DNA from: an uncultured Treponema sp.
GTDB taxonomy: Bacteria; Spirochaetota; Spirochaetia; Treponematales; Treponemataceae
DNA length: 64,000 nucleotides
Assembly: GCA_938039145.1 (NCBI GenBank)
Contig: CALHVG010000008.1
Span: 1-64,000, forward strand
Direction: 5' to 3'
The notes beneath the pieces are model-generated. The model made no database searches and was not told the DNA's origin. It saw only the letters and a program-made list of their open reading frames with translations. A program made the position numbers and the translations under genes. This document shows positions 7,834-16,765 of the stretch, one piece after another. The number at the start of each line of letters is the position of its first letter. The first letter of the stretch is position 1.

Positions 7834-9495
7834 ATGAAACACAGCCATATTACAATCCAATTCCCGGACGGAAGAACGGATGAAATTGAACACGGAACAA
7901 AAGCGGGCGCGCTTCTTGAAGAGCTGAGTTCTGAACCGGAAAATGTGCTTGCAGTAAAAATAAACAACAAAATATATTCGCTCGACAAAAAAATAAAATA
8001 CGACTCGAAAATCCAGCCTGTGATGATGGATTCCAAGGAAGGGGCGAACGTATACCGAAGGTCGCTTTGCCTTCTTTTGGCTGCGGCAAGCCATTCGCTC
8101 TATCCTGAGACAAGGCTGCTTGTCGGCCATTCGCTGGACTACGGATATTACTACACGCTTGAAAACGGAAAAGAAATCGAAGAGTCCGCAGTTTCCGCAA
8201 TCGAAAGCAAAATGCGCAGCATGGTTCAAGAAAACATTCCGATTGAAACAAACTGCATTTCCTACGAACAGGCTTTGACTGTCTTTGAAAAAAGCGGACA
8301 GATAAAAACACGGGACCAGCTGGAATTCGTATGTCCGCCACGGGTAAAGGTCAACACAATCAAAGATTACTGCGACCTGTATTTCGGTCCGCTTGCACCC
8401 GCCACAGGAATGCTAAAAACATTCGGCCTTATGAAATACGGACAGGGCTTTCTTCTTAGATTTCCTTCAACAACAAATCCGCATGAACTTAAAGAATTCT
8501 GCGACCAGCCAAAACTGTTTGAAATCTACAGCAAATACAAGACATGGGGAAAAAGACTCGGCGTAACAGCCGTAGCAGACCTGAACAGGCTCATAGTGGA
8601 GCGCAAAATAAACGATTTCATAGACATAACGGAAACTCTCCAGGAAAAATGCATTGCAGACATAGCCGACCAAATCGCCGAAAAGAAAAAGGCGCGCGTC
8701 GTCCTCATAGCAGGTCCTTCAAGTTCGGGAAAAACCACTACAAGCAAAAAACTTGCGCTTGAGCTTCAGGCGATGGGTTACGTTCCCAAAATCATAGGGC
8801 TTGACTGTTTCTACGTAGGACATGACAGAAATCCTGTAGACGAGAACGGGAATCTCGACTTTGAATGTCTTGAAGCCCTTGACATTCAGCTTTTGAACGA
8901 GGAACTTGTAGACCTTCTTGACGGAAAAGAAGTAATAATTCCGACCTACAATTTTATGACCGGAGTGCAGTCATTCGAGAAAAAAAACACACTCAGGCTT
9001 GCGGAAAACGAGATTCTAATAATGGAAGGAATCCACGGACTGAATCCAAGGCTTACTCCCAAAATCCCAGAGGATATGAAGTTCAAGATTTATCTTTCTG
9101 CGCTCACCCAGCTGAACCTTGACGACCACAACAGAATATCAACCAGCAACAACAGGCTTATAAGACGGATTGTTCGGGACTACCAGTTCCGGGGAAAATC
9201 GGCGGCCGGAACAATAGCCATGTGGCCTAGCGTCAGGAACGGCGAAGAAAAACATATTTTTCCGTTCCAGAACAATGCGGACGCCATTTTGAACACGGCT
9301 CTCGACTACGAACTAAGCGTACTTAAAATATACGCAGAACCGCTTTTAAGATGCGTAAAACCCACCGAAAGCGAATACGTGGATGCCTGCACACTTTTGA
9401 GTTTTTTGGATAATTTTGCGACGATTGACCCCACGGCAGTTCCGCCTCGTTCCATAATAAGAGAGTTCATAGGAGGAAGCGCATTCAAATATTAG
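7834..9495 (+). CDS. TGS-domain nucleoside (uridine-like) kinase
   Basis: 553 residues. N-terminal ~65 residues are a TGS/ThrRS-like domain (ITIQFPDGRTDEIEHGT). Residues about 70-230 resemble the second additional domain of threonyl-tRNA synthetase (VGHSLDYGYYY). From about 285 on there is a phosphoribulokinase/uridine-kinase P-loop domain (LIAGPSSSGKTTTSKK) with the family's DCFYVG and YNFMTG segments. Such fusions occur in Thermotoga, Firmicutes and spirochetes and are annotated as nucleoside or uridine kinases; the substrate here is inferred. Start supported by GGAG about eight bases upstream. Its 3' end overlaps the convergent fliJ by 11 bp. Ends with TAG. Confidence 0.82.
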   Translation: MKHSHITIQFPDGRTDEIEHGTKAGALLEELSSEPENVLAVKINNKIYSLDKKIKYDSKIQPVMMDSKEGANVYRRSLCLLLAAASHSLYPETRLLVGHSLDYGYYYTLENGKEIEESAVSAIESKMRSMVQENIPIETNCISYEQALTVFEKSGQIKTRDQLEFVCPPRVKVNTIKDYCDLYFGPLAPATGMLKTFGLMKYGQGFLLRFPSTTNPHELKEFCDQPKLFEIYSKYKTWGKRLGVTAVADLNRLIVERKINDFIDITETLQEKCIADIADQIAEKKKARVVLIAGPSSSGKTTTSKKLALELQAMGYVPKIIGLDCFYVGHDRNPVDENGNLDFECLEALDIQLLNEELVDLLDGKEVIIPTYNFMTGVQSFEKKNTLRLAENEILIMEGIHGLNPRLTPKIPEDMKFKIYLSALTQLNLDDHNRISTSNNRLIRRIVRDYQFRGKSAAGTIAMWPSVRNGEEKHIFPFQNNADAILNTALDYELSVLKIYAEPLLRCVKPTESEYVDACTLLSFLDNFATIDPTAVPPRSIIREFIGGSAFKY

Positions 9496-9940
9496 GCTGG
9501 AATTCTCCGGCCTCCGAAAGCCCGATACGGGATGTCGCTATGTCGTCGTTTTCCGTGTCCTCTTCACTAAGCGCCATGCGTTTGTATTCGGAAAGTTCGT
9601 TTTCTTTAAGATTTTCAAGAGAATCCACCTTTTGCATGGCAAGTTTAAGTTCTTCCCGCCTTTTTTCCGTTAAAAGACGGGCTTCAGCCATTTTTTCAAA
9701 AAGCGATTCGCTCTCTCGTTTTATAAAGTCAAAATACGCAGAAGCTCCGGCTATTTCCGAAAAATCCTTTGAATCTCTGACATTTTTTTGAACGGTGATT
9801 TTTTGAAAAGCCAATGCATCCAATTTTTTTTGGATTTCGTTTTCCGATGAGAGGGCTTTACCAAGTTCTATTTCCGCCTGTTTCTGCTCGAATTTTCTGA
9901 ATTCAAGAACGTCGCCAAGGCTGAACGAAAACGCCCTCAT
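9485..9940 (-). CDS. fliJ: Flagellar export chaperone FliJ
   Basis: 151 residues, almost entirely a charged coiled coil (residues about 5-125), beginning FSLGDVLEFRKFEQKQAE, as FliJ proteins do. FliJ is the central-stalk subunit of the flagellar export ATPase and recycles export chaperones in the cytoplasm. Identity rests on length, coiled coil and position directly after fliI (8-base gap). Last gene of the flgB-fliJ operon. Its end overlaps the convergent kinase gene by 11 bp, with no terminator visible between them. Confidence 0.85.
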   Translation of the reverse strand: MRAFSFSLGDVLEFRKFEQKQAEIELGKALSSENEIQKKLDALAFQKITVQKNVRDSKDFSEIAGASAYFDFIKRESESLFEKMAEARLLTEKRREELKLAMQKVDSLENLKENELSEYKRMALSEEDTENDDIATSRIGLSEAGEFQPNI

Positions 9941-9948
9941 AAATCCGC

Positions 9949-11397
9949 CTACAAATCCGATGGAATGTTAGTGTCAACGTGAAGTCCGAGCGCCTTTTCG
10001 TCCGCTATCTGCCCTGCGCTTTTCATTCCTCGGCACGGCTCTTCCACGTACTCGTCGGACGGAATCTCGATTCCCGAAAGCTCGGAAAGACCGCTAAGCG
10101 TGTCTTCCATAGAGCATGGCTCATATTCCTCCTGCCTAAGGAACGCCTCTATCGGGTCGTGGTTTTCTATGGCTTCGTCTATATCCGGGGAAGTTCCTTT
10201 TTGATATATGCCTGCGTTTATCATCTGGGAATTGTTACGGTAGACCGCCATCAACTCTCGGATTTTTCCCACGGCTTTCTGCGTGTTCTTTCCGGAGACC
10301 CGTTTTGAAAGTCGGCTAACGGACTGAAGAATATCTATCGCAGGATAATGAAAACTGTCTGCAAGGCGGCGGCTAAGAATTATATGCCCGTCAAGGACTC
10401 CCCGTACGGTGTCGGCGATAGGTTCGTTCATGTCATCCCCGTCAACCAAAACCGCATATATCGCAGTGATTGTTCCGAATGCGTTCGTGCCTGTACGCTC
10501 AAGAAGTTTGGGAATCGAATCAAAAACGCTAGGAGGATAACCGCGCTGGGCCGGGACTTCTCCGCTTGAGACGCTTATCTCACGCTGGGCTTTTGCAAAA
10601 CGGGTTACGTTATCCATCATCAGCATGACATCTTTTCCCTGATCCCTGAAATATTCGGCAATCGCCGTGCATACCTGCGCCGCGCGAAGCCTTGATATCG
10701 CAGGTTCGTCGCCCCTTGCCACAACAACGACGGAGCGTTTCATGCCTTCATGTCCAAGGTCTCTGTCTATAAAATCTCGGACCTCGCGACCTCGCTCCCC
10801 TATAAGACCTATCACGTTTATGTCCGCATCGGTATTGCGTGCAATCATAGAAAGAAGCGTGGATTTTCCCACCCCGGAACCTGCGAACACGCCTATCCTC
10901 TGCCCTTTTCCTATCGTAAGCATGGAGTCGATGGCACGCACCCCCGTGGTTATGCGCCGGCTGATTTCTTTTTTTGTCATCGCATCGGGGGCGGGCTTTA
11001 CAGCAGGATAGTAAGATTCGGGAATGATTTCTCCAAGTCCATCGCACGGTTTTCCAGTGGCATCGATGGTCCTTCCAAGCAAAGACCAGCCCACCGGAAC
11101 CTGCAAAGGCTTTCCGGAAGCTACGACCTCGCATCCCACTTCGATTCCGTCTGTCAGACCGAATACGGTGAGTTTTACATATTCTTCGCGCAACGCAACA
11201 ACTTCCGCCATAATCTCGGAGCCGTCGTCAAGTTTTATCGAACAGATTTCGCCTTTTTGTGCGCACGGACCTTTTGATGTAACATCAAGTCCGTTCACGG
11301 CGACCACATAGCCTATGTAAAGAATCGGATCATAGTCTACGATTGTGTCTATGTACTTTGAAAAATTGAAATTGTCTTTGAGTAAAAGTTCTTCCAT
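9949..11397 (-). CDS. fliI: Flagellar export ATPase FliI
   Basis: 482 residues, homologous to F1-ATPase beta. Walker A is GVFAGSGVGKSTLLS; the family segments GLIGERGREVRDF and SVVVVARGDEPAISRL and the Walker B stretch DVMLMMDNVTRFA are present. FliI forms the hexameric ATPase at the base of the flagellar type III export gate. The C-terminus (~40 residues after the ATPase core, acidic) is longer than in enterics. Start 13 bases after the fliH stop. Ends with TAG. Confidence 0.97.
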   Translation of the reverse strand: MEELLLKDNFNFSKYIDTIVDYDPILYIGYVVAVNGLDVTSKGPCAQKGEICSIKLDDGSEIMAEVVALREEYVKLTVFGLTDGIEVGCEVVASGKPLQVPVGWSLLGRTIDATGKPCDGLGEIIPESYYPAVKPAPDAMTKKEISRRITTGVRAIDSMLTIGKGQRIGVFAGSGVGKSTLLSMIARNTDADINVIGLIGERGREVRDFIDRDLGHEGMKRSVVVVARGDEPAISRLRAAQVCTAIAEYFRDQGKDVMLMMDNVTRFAKAQREISVSSGEVPAQRGYPPSVFDSIPKLLERTGTNAFGTITAIYAVLVDGDDMNEPIADTVRGVLDGHIILSRRLADSFHYPAIDILQSVSRLSKRVSGKNTQKAVGKIRELMAVYRNNSQMINAGIYQKGTSPDIDEAIENHDPIEAFLRQEEYEPCSMEDTLSGLSELSGIEIPSDEYVEEPCRGMKSAGQIADEKALGLHVDTNIPSDL

Positions 11398-11410
11398 GGA
11401 CTCATTCCTT

Positions 11411-12385
11411 TTACTCTATCTCGCCGTTCACCCTGGCTTCGGCTATTGCTGAAGCTGATTGGGGCATCTTATTTTTCTTTTCGACGGGTTTTACCGGAGA
11501 AATCTCAAGAATTCTGTTCTCAAGTTCCCCAAGTTGGCTTGCAATCCTTGCGTCTATCGCTCCAAAGTCCGTTTCGACGATGCAACCGCCCTTGTCCACG
11601 GAAGAATCCTCAAGCACGGTGATTCCCTTAACGTTCTCCACACGCTTTATGAACTCCGCTTTGTGCTCGGTTGTTGTCTTGTAGTCGTCAAGATTCACAC
11701 GGATTGTAACATCCCCTCTTGTCTTCACTTTTTTTAGCGCGCTAAGAACATTGCTCAGCACAACACCCCGCTGGTTTTCCGAAATGATTTTCACAATCTT
11801 ACGGGTCATAAGAATAACAAGATCCACAATCTGCTGCTCAGTGTCCTTGAGGATTTCCTCCCGGCGAAGCATGACGGACTCTATAATCTTATGAAGACGC
11901 TCTACAAGCCTTTCGGATTCCTCGCGACCTTCCGAATAGCCTTGTTCCCTGCCCTCGTCAAACCCCTGGGCGGATGCCTTTTCCCTTATCGCAGCTTCTT
12001 CTTCGTGCGCATGATTTATTATGTCCTGGGCATCGCTGTTTGCCTTGGCGATTATCTCCTGGGCTTCCTTTTCGGCATCGGCTTTAATCACTTGTGCTTG
12101 GTTAGACTGTCGGCGGACTTCCTCAAAAGCCGCTTCCTCCGCTTTTTTAACTATCTGGTCAGCGGAGTTTTGCGCCTCATCAAGCATACGCTGTTTTTCT
12201 ATTTCCCAGCCAGCCCTGAAAGCTTCCGCCTCTTTACGCAAGTCCTCCGCTGTAGGACCTTCGTAAACATCTTCCTTAACCTCGCTAACTTCGGGTTCGG
12301 GAGTGTAGTCATGTATCAACTTCAGGGTAATCTTGTCGCCCTGCTTCGCTTTTACCTCGTTCGGTCTAAATACGGTCTGCGCCAT
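11411..12385 (-). CDS. fliH: Flagellar assembly protein FliH
   Basis: 324 residues. A central Glu/Ala/Lys-rich coiled coil (about 45-160) with A/E repeats is followed by the FliH/V-type ATPase E-subunit-like C-terminal domain (DLVILMTRKIVKIISENQRGVV, and IRVNLDDYKT). FliH is the peripheral stalk and negative regulator of FliI, linking it to the C-ring. It is longer than enteric FliH (~235), mainly through the coiled coil and an N-terminal extension, as is usual in spirochetes. Lies between fliG (81-base gap) and fliI. Confidence 0.92.
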   Translation of the reverse strand: MAQTVFRPNEVKAKQGDKITLKLIHDYTPEPEVSEVKEDVYEGPTAEDLRKEAEAFRAGWEIEKQRMLDEAQNSADQIVKKAEEAAFEEVRRQSNQAQVIKADAEKEAQEIIAKANSDAQDIINHAHEEEAAIREKASAQGFDEGREQGYSEGREESERLVERLHKIIESVMLRREEILKDTEQQIVDLVILMTRKIVKIISENQRGVVLSNVLSALKKVKTRGDVTIRVNLDDYKTTTEHKAEFIKRVENVKGITVLEDSSVDKGGCIVETDFGAIDARIASQLGELENRILEISPVKPVEKKNKMPQSASAIAEARVNGEIE

Positions 12386-12466
12386 TTTTGCCTGTCCTCA
12401 AATCCTAAAAGTCCAGCCTTCAACAAAGGCAGTGTCCCAAAAACAAAAAATCTTTCCTTCAAGTTC

Positions 12467-13579
12467 CTACTGAACAAGTTCATCCTCACCGGAACGGGCG
12501 ATGACGATTTCGCCGGAATCCTCAAGGCGACGGATTGTAGAAACGATTTTCTGCTGCGCTTCCTCAACGTCCTTGAGCCTTACAGGTCCCATGAATTCCA
12601 TGTCCTCTTTGAGCATGCTGGCGGCACGTTTTGACATATTGCGGAAAATCTTGTCCTGAACCTCGGTATCAACGGATTTCAACGCCTTTGAAAGTTCCTG
12701 AGTATCCACTTCGCGAAGAACTTTCTGAATCGCTCTGTCGTCCAGCATAACAATGTCCTCGAACACGAACATTCGCTTTTTGATTTCTTCCGCCAAATCA
12801 GGGTCTTCCTCTTCAAGCGACTCGATGATGGCCTTCTCGGAAGAACGGTCTACAAGGTTCAATATCTCGACAATGGACTCGACACCGCCTGCCGCCGTGT
12901 AGTCTTCGCTTGAAAGCGTGGAAAGTTTTTTCTCAAGAACACGCTCGACTTCCCTCAATACGTCAGGAGACGTACGGTCCATCGTCGCAAGACGCTTGGA
13001 AACTTCCGGCTGCATTTCCTCAGGAAGATTCTGAAGAATTACAGCCGCCTTTCCCGGATCAAGATACGCAAGGATAAGGGCTATAGTCTGCGGATGTTCC
13101 TGCTGGATAAAGTTCAGAAGATGGGCGGGGTCTGTCCTTCGGATAAAATCGAATGGACGAACCTGAAGACTGGAAGTAAGCCTGTTTATTATGTCGATGG
13201 CTTTTTGGCTTCCCAAAGATTTTTCCAAAAGTTCCCGAGCATAGTCGATGCCGCCTGTCGTGATGAAGTTTTGGGCATTCATCAACTCCTGGAATTCTTC
13301 AAGAACCGCATCCTTGAATTCCGCGTCAACGGTCTCAAGACGGGCAATCTCAAACGTCAGAGTTTCAACCTCGTCCTCCCTAAGATGCTTCATTATCTCG
13401 GAGGATATGTCAGAGCCAAGGGAGACCAAAAAAATCGCAGCTTTCTGCCTTCCGGAAAGGCTCTTGTAGTCCTTTCTGTCCTTCTTTCCCGATGACACGG
13501 GCTTCAAACTTCCCGGTTTCGGTACGGGTTTGGGAGAGCTTTTTGGAGCTGTAGATTCCGAAGCAGCTTCTTCTGCCAT
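12467..13579 (-). CDS. fliG: Flagellar motor switch protein FliG
   Basis: 370 residues with the three FliG domains: FliG_N (LSGRQKAAIFLVSLGSD, about 35-140, binds FliF), FliG_M with the EHPQ motif (FIQQEHPQTIALILAYL), and FliG_C with the charged torque helix region (LDDRAIQKVLREVDTQELS). A Pro/Lys/Ser-rich N-terminal tail of ~35 residues precedes FliG_N. It builds the upper C-ring and contacts the stators. It is immediately downstream (1 base) of a small gene whose product resembles FliG_N. By operon position it corresponds to the FliG-2 paralogue of other treponemes. Ends with TAG. Confidence 0.96.
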   Translation of the reverse strand: MAEEAASESTAPKSSPKPVPKPGSLKPVSSGKKDRKDYKSLSGRQKAAIFLVSLGSDISSEIMKHLREDEVETLTFEIARLETVDAEFKDAVLEEFQELMNAQNFITTGGIDYARELLEKSLGSQKAIDIINRLTSSLQVRPFDFIRRTDPAHLLNFIQQEHPQTIALILAYLDPGKAAVILQNLPEEMQPEVSKRLATMDRTSPDVLREVERVLEKKLSTLSSEDYTAAGGVESIVEILNLVDRSSEKAIIESLEEEDPDLAEEIKKRMFVFEDIVMLDDRAIQKVLREVDTQELSKALKSVDTEVQDKIFRNMSKRAASMLKEDMEFMGPVRLKDVEEAQQKIVSTIRRLEDSGEIVIARSGEDELVQ

Positions 13580-13580
13580 A

Positions 13581-13997
13581 TCAGTCCTCCTTTAGCCAAA
13601 CGCTAAGCACGTTGGCGACGGCATCGGGACTTCTGAAAAGTCCGTGCAGGTAATCCTTGCTTTTTTTGTCCTCGTGTTCCTTGGCATATATCGCCTTGTT
13701 GAAAAGAGAAGGTTTCGGGAAATTTATCTTTCTTGAAAGCCCGAACCTGTTGATTTCCTCAAGCATTTTTATCTCCCGATTAATCTCAACTTTTTTTCCC
13801 ATTTTCTTCAATGTCTTTCTAAGGACATTCAATTCTTTTGTGGTAAGATACGGAACGATGGCTTCTGTATATCCTGAAAGTTCTCCCATGAGCATTGCAG
13901 CTTTTTCCTTTCCGGTAAGAACACGTTTATCGATTCCTTCGGCAACAAAAGCAAAGCCTTCGGAATTCAGAACAGGTGAATCAAACTGATTTTCCAT
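13581..13997 (-). CDS. Small FliG_N-like protein with a FliF-like C-terminal tail
   Basis: 138 residues, wedged between fliF and fliG with 1-base gaps on both sides. Residues about 25-65 (LTGKEKAAMLMGELSGYTEA...) resemble the start of FliG_N in the neighbour (LSGRQKAAIFLVSLGSDISS). The last 17 residues (SPDAVANVLSVWLKED) resemble the end of FliF in this operon (HPEDVALLIRTWLMEE), the helix that FliF uses to bind FliG_N. The middle is Lys-rich. It has no membrane segment or signal peptide. I know of no named family. The arrangement suggests an adaptor in the MS-ring/C-ring interface, but that is inference. Confidence 0.7.
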   Translation of the reverse strand: MENQFDSPVLNSEGFAFVAEGIDKRVLTGKEKAAMLMGELSGYTEAIVPYLTTKELNVLRKTLKKMGKKVEINREIKMLEEINRFGLSRKINFPKPSLFNKAIYAKEHEDKKSKDYLHGLFRSPDAVANVLSVWLKED

Positions 13998-13998
13998 A

Positions 13999-15741
13999 CT
14001 ATTCCTCCATCAACCAAGTTCTGATGAGCAGAGCCACGTCCTCAGGATGCTCTTTTGCCATATTGATTGCGTTTTCCTGAAGTTCCGCGCGGCGGCTTTC
14101 CTCCACGGACATCGTAACCTGCATATTCGCATCGTCTCTTGCTTCCCACAATGCCTTCTCGCGTTCCGCCTGCTGCTGACGCAAAAGTTCCTCTTCCCTA
14201 AGACGGCGGCGGCGCTCCATTTCCTTGGATATGATTCTGACAATGATAAAGCCCACAAGGACGGCAGCCACAGCACCGAGAGCAAGAAGAAGCGTCCTGT
14301 TCCGCTGCATTTTTGAGATTTCCTTTGCGCTTTCCGCCTCTATCCATTCGGAATAATCGATTGGAATATCCGTTACAAAAACTTTATCGCCCCGGTTCGA
14401 GTCGAAGTTTATCGCCCCTTCGATGAGCCTTGTGTATTTCTGCAAATCCTCCGCAGGAACGGGAGTGTACTTTGTCTTCAAAAGCCCAGTTTCTTCGTCA
14501 AACACATATTTGAACGTCTTTGGGTCGCGGACAAAACTTAATACTCCCGAAACGTTCACCGAAACCGAACGGCGTCCAATCTGCGGAGAAACAATTTCTT
14601 TTGTGTGAGTAGTGTTTATTACATTGTTCTGCGTTACGCCCGTCTCCGTGGAACTTCCGATGACGTTCGACATGTCGGAATAAACCGGAGGGGTCTGTCC
14701 TTCGACTCCGCTTGGACCTTCTGGATTATAACCCGTTCCTTCCCATTTTTTTGTTACGGTCTGCTGCGATATGGGAAGCGTATCCACATAATCGGAGTCG
14801 TCATAAGGCGTGTTAGGGTTGTCGGCTTTCCTTTGAATCGGAGTATAAATTGTGGATTCTTGATTTTTCTCGGACATATCCATCTCAAGGTTCACAACAA
14901 CGTCCCCGATCTGCTTTCGGGAAGGCTTGTTTCCTTCGCCTGCGCCGACCTGCAGACCTTCGAACATATTTACGATGTACGCCTTGAGTTTGGCTTCCTC
15001 TTCATGCCTGATTTTCTGCTGTTTTTGAATGGAAGAAAGGCGGTCGCTTTCGGCAAGCCCCTCGAAATCGTTCAGCGTCTTTCCTTCCGTGTCCGTGATG
15101 GTAAGATTTTCGGATTTCAGCCCCTCTATCATAGTGAGAACAAGCCGCTCAACGCTTTTCTGCCGCCTTACGTTGCTTTCAAGGTCGCTCGACGAAGAAA
15201 GACGCAGGATAATCGAAGCGGACACCGGATTCTGGTCGGAGCGGAAAAGGCGGACTTCGGGAATGTTTATCGTAACCCAAGCCTTCTGAATGCCGTCCAA
15301 GGCTTCAAGAGACTGCGCGACCTTTGCGGTGGCGGCGTTTTTAAGCTTTACGTTCTGTTCTTGGTCCGTATCAGACCATGAACGATGGTAGAACTGTTCG
15401 TAAGGATCCCAAGACGCAGGCTGAAGACCTTCCGAAAGAAGAATCGAAAGAAGCCTGTCCTTGTTCTCATTTTTTCCGATTGAAATATAACCTGCAGAAT
15501 CGACTTCCGCCTGAACGTTCTCTTGATTAAGGCGAACGACAATCTGACTTCTCATGGATTCATCGGTTACCGGAGTATCATAGAGCCTTACCGTGTCCGG
15601 CCTTGCTGAAACCTTTGCGGTTACAATTATGACCACCGCTATGACGGCAACAACGCCTACAAGAATAACTTTTTTTACGATTGAGCTGTTTTTCCAAAAA
15701 TCTTTGAACTTCCCAATCATCTTTTTAAGCCATTCGTTCAT
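13999..15741 (-). CDS. fliF: Flagellar MS-ring protein FliF
   Basis: 580 residues. Two membrane segments (about 22-44 and 475-495) frame a periplasmic region with the YscJ/FliF ring-building motifs (RPDTVRLYDTPVTDE, GLQPASWDPYEQF) and the FliF C-terminal ring domain. The cytoplasmic tail ends HPEDVALLIRTWLMEE, the FliG-binding helix. FliF polymerises in the inner membrane to form the MS-ring. Two inverted repeats in the 108-base gap to fliE could control its expression relative to the upstream rod genes. Ends with TAG. Confidence 0.96.
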   Translation of the reverse strand: MNEWLKKMIGKFKDFWKNSSIVKKVILVGVVAVIAVVIIVTAKVSARPDTVRLYDTPVTDESMRSQIVVRLNQENVQAEVDSAGYISIGKNENKDRLLSILLSEGLQPASWDPYEQFYHRSWSDTDQEQNVKLKNAATAKVAQSLEALDGIQKAWVTINIPEVRLFRSDQNPVSASIILRLSSSSDLESNVRRQKSVERLVLTMIEGLKSENLTITDTEGKTLNDFEGLAESDRLSSIQKQQKIRHEEEAKLKAYIVNMFEGLQVGAGEGNKPSRKQIGDVVVNLEMDMSEKNQESTIYTPIQRKADNPNTPYDDSDYVDTLPISQQTVTKKWEGTGYNPEGPSGVEGQTPPVYSDMSNVIGSSTETGVTQNNVINTTHTKEIVSPQIGRRSVSVNVSGVLSFVRDPKTFKYVFDEETGLLKTKYTPVPAEDLQKYTRLIEGAINFDSNRGDKVFVTDIPIDYSEWIEAESAKEISKMQRNRTLLLALGAVAAVLVGFIIVRIISKEMERRRRLREEELLRQQQAEREKALWEARDDANMQVTMSVEESRRAELQENAINMAKEHPEDVALLIRTWLMEE

Positions 15742-15756
15742 TGAACCCCTCCCGTG

Positions 15757-15818
15757 AACGAATTTAAAGAAATTTAGCGTAAATTCGTTGAATTATATCA
15801 CACAAGAGCAAATTCAAC
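15757..15818 (-). promoter_or_regulatory. Two overlapping inverted repeats between fliE and fliF
   Basis: AACGAATTTA (15757-15766) pairs perfectly with TAAATTCGTT (15780-15789). GTTGAATT (15787-15794) pairs perfectly with AATTCAAC (15811-15818). The two hairpins share three bases, so they should compete. Possible mRNA processing site or attenuator upstream of fliF. Confidence 0.5.
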
Positions 15819-15849
15819 AAGAACTAAAACTATAGAAAACAACAGCAAG

Positions 15850-16212
15850 TTATCTGGTCGTGGTTATCTCGTTCCAGCCCTGAATAAGCCTGTCTATAAC
15901 AGACTGCGCAAGATTCAGGGAAAGACGGGCTTTGCTCATCGCTATTGTAACATCGTGAATATCAACTTCGTCCGGAGAAGTGATGAGTTTCTCTTGTATT
16001 TTGCCGACATCCAACTGCTGCCTGTTCATGGATTTTACTGCATCGACAAGAAAGTCCTCGAAAGAAAGGCGAGTCTTTTCCATGCCAATCTTCGAAGAAT
16101 TTTCCGTGTTCAGGATTTTTCCGGCTTCCTCTGTCTTCAGAAGTTTTTGATGTCCATAATGAGATTCGTCGGTCCTTGTCATCTTCAAAGAGCCGAATTC
16201 AGGAATTTCCAT
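15850..16212 (-). CDS. fliE: Flagellar hook-basal body protein FliE
   Basis: 120 residues. The C-terminal half has the FliE pattern: SFEDFLVDAVKSMNRQQLDV, then DEVDIHDVTIAMSKARLSLNLAQSV and a closing I..WNEI. FliE joins the MS-ring to the proximal rod and opens export of rod proteins. A G-rich ribosome-binding site precedes the ATG. It sits between flgC and fliF as in other spirochetes. Confidence 0.93.
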   Translation of the reverse strand: MEIPEFGSLKMTRTDESHYGHQKLLKTEEAGKILNTENSSKIGMEKTRLSFEDFLVDAVKSMNRQQLDVGKIQEKLITSPDEVDIHDVTIAMSKARLSLNLAQSVIDRLIQGWNEITTTR

Positions 16213-16238
16213 ACTTTACCCCCACCCAAAGTATATTT

Positions 16239-16264
16239 AAGGAATTCTATACGAAGAATTCCTT
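16239..16264 (-). promoter_or_regulatory. Hairpin between flgC and fliE
   Basis: Perfect 9-bp inverted repeat AAGGAATTC / GAATTCCTT with an 8-base loop in the 68-base gap between flgC and fliE. There is no U-tract, so an mRNA stability or processing element is more likely than a terminator. Confidence 0.5.
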
Positions 16265-16280
16265 AATGTCCATACGACAG

Positions 16281-16739
16281 CTATCTTCCAATGTCAAGGG
16301 CGGCGTTGAACATTCCCTTGGCACCTTCAATCACGGTGGAATTTGCCTCGTAAGCACGGCTTGCAGAAATAAGATCCACCATTTCGTTCACTATGTTTAC
16401 GTTCGGATATTCGACATAGCCTGCATTCGGACCGGATTTTATAGCGTCCGGATGCTCAGGCGCATACACAAGATGCCCCGGAGAAGTATCTTTTACGATT
16501 TCCCGGACCTTCACTCCTTTTCCGGGACCGTTATCAAGGTCGCTTGGAGAAAACGGAGATCTCCACTGCGGATGCTTTTGTGCGATAGGCTCAAAAATCA
16601 CACGAGACCTTTTGAACGGACCTCCATCCTGAGTGCGTGTGGAAGAAGCGTTCGCTATGTTGTCCGAAATAACGTCGGAACGAAGCCGCTCTGCAGCCAT
16701 TCCCGTTGAAGCTATATTTATCGAAGTAAAAAGTCCCAT
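16281..16739 (-). CDS. flgC: Flagellar proximal rod protein FlgC
   Basis: 152 residues from the chosen ATG (MGLFTSINIASTGM), which has AGGAG five bases upstream; an in-frame ATG five codons earlier lacks one. The N-terminal flagellar rod motif (LRSDVISDNIANASSTRTQDG) and C-terminal heptads (NIVNEMVDLISASRAYEANS) are diagnostic. FlgC is a periplasmic rod subunit exported by the flagellar type III system, so it has no Sec signal. Confidence 0.96.
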   Translation of the reverse strand: MGLFTSINIASTGMAAERLRSDVISDNIANASSTRTQDGGPFKRSRVIFEPIAQKHPQWRSPFSPSDLDNGPGKGVKVREIVKDTSPGHLVYAPEHPDAIKSGPNAGYVEYPNVNIVNEMVDLISASRAYEANSTVIEGAKGMFNAALDIGR

Positions 16740-16765
16740 AAAAACTCCTAGCAATTATCTAAAAT

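Noticed and set aside
13581..13997. A truncated fliG pseudogene
   Set aside because: The frame is intact, tightly packed with 1-base gaps, has its own start, and carries a FliF-like tail that FliG lacks.
14605..15381. 258-codon plus-strand open frame inside fliF
   Set aside because: Shadow frame antisense to a well-conserved gene; composition reflects FliF codon positions.
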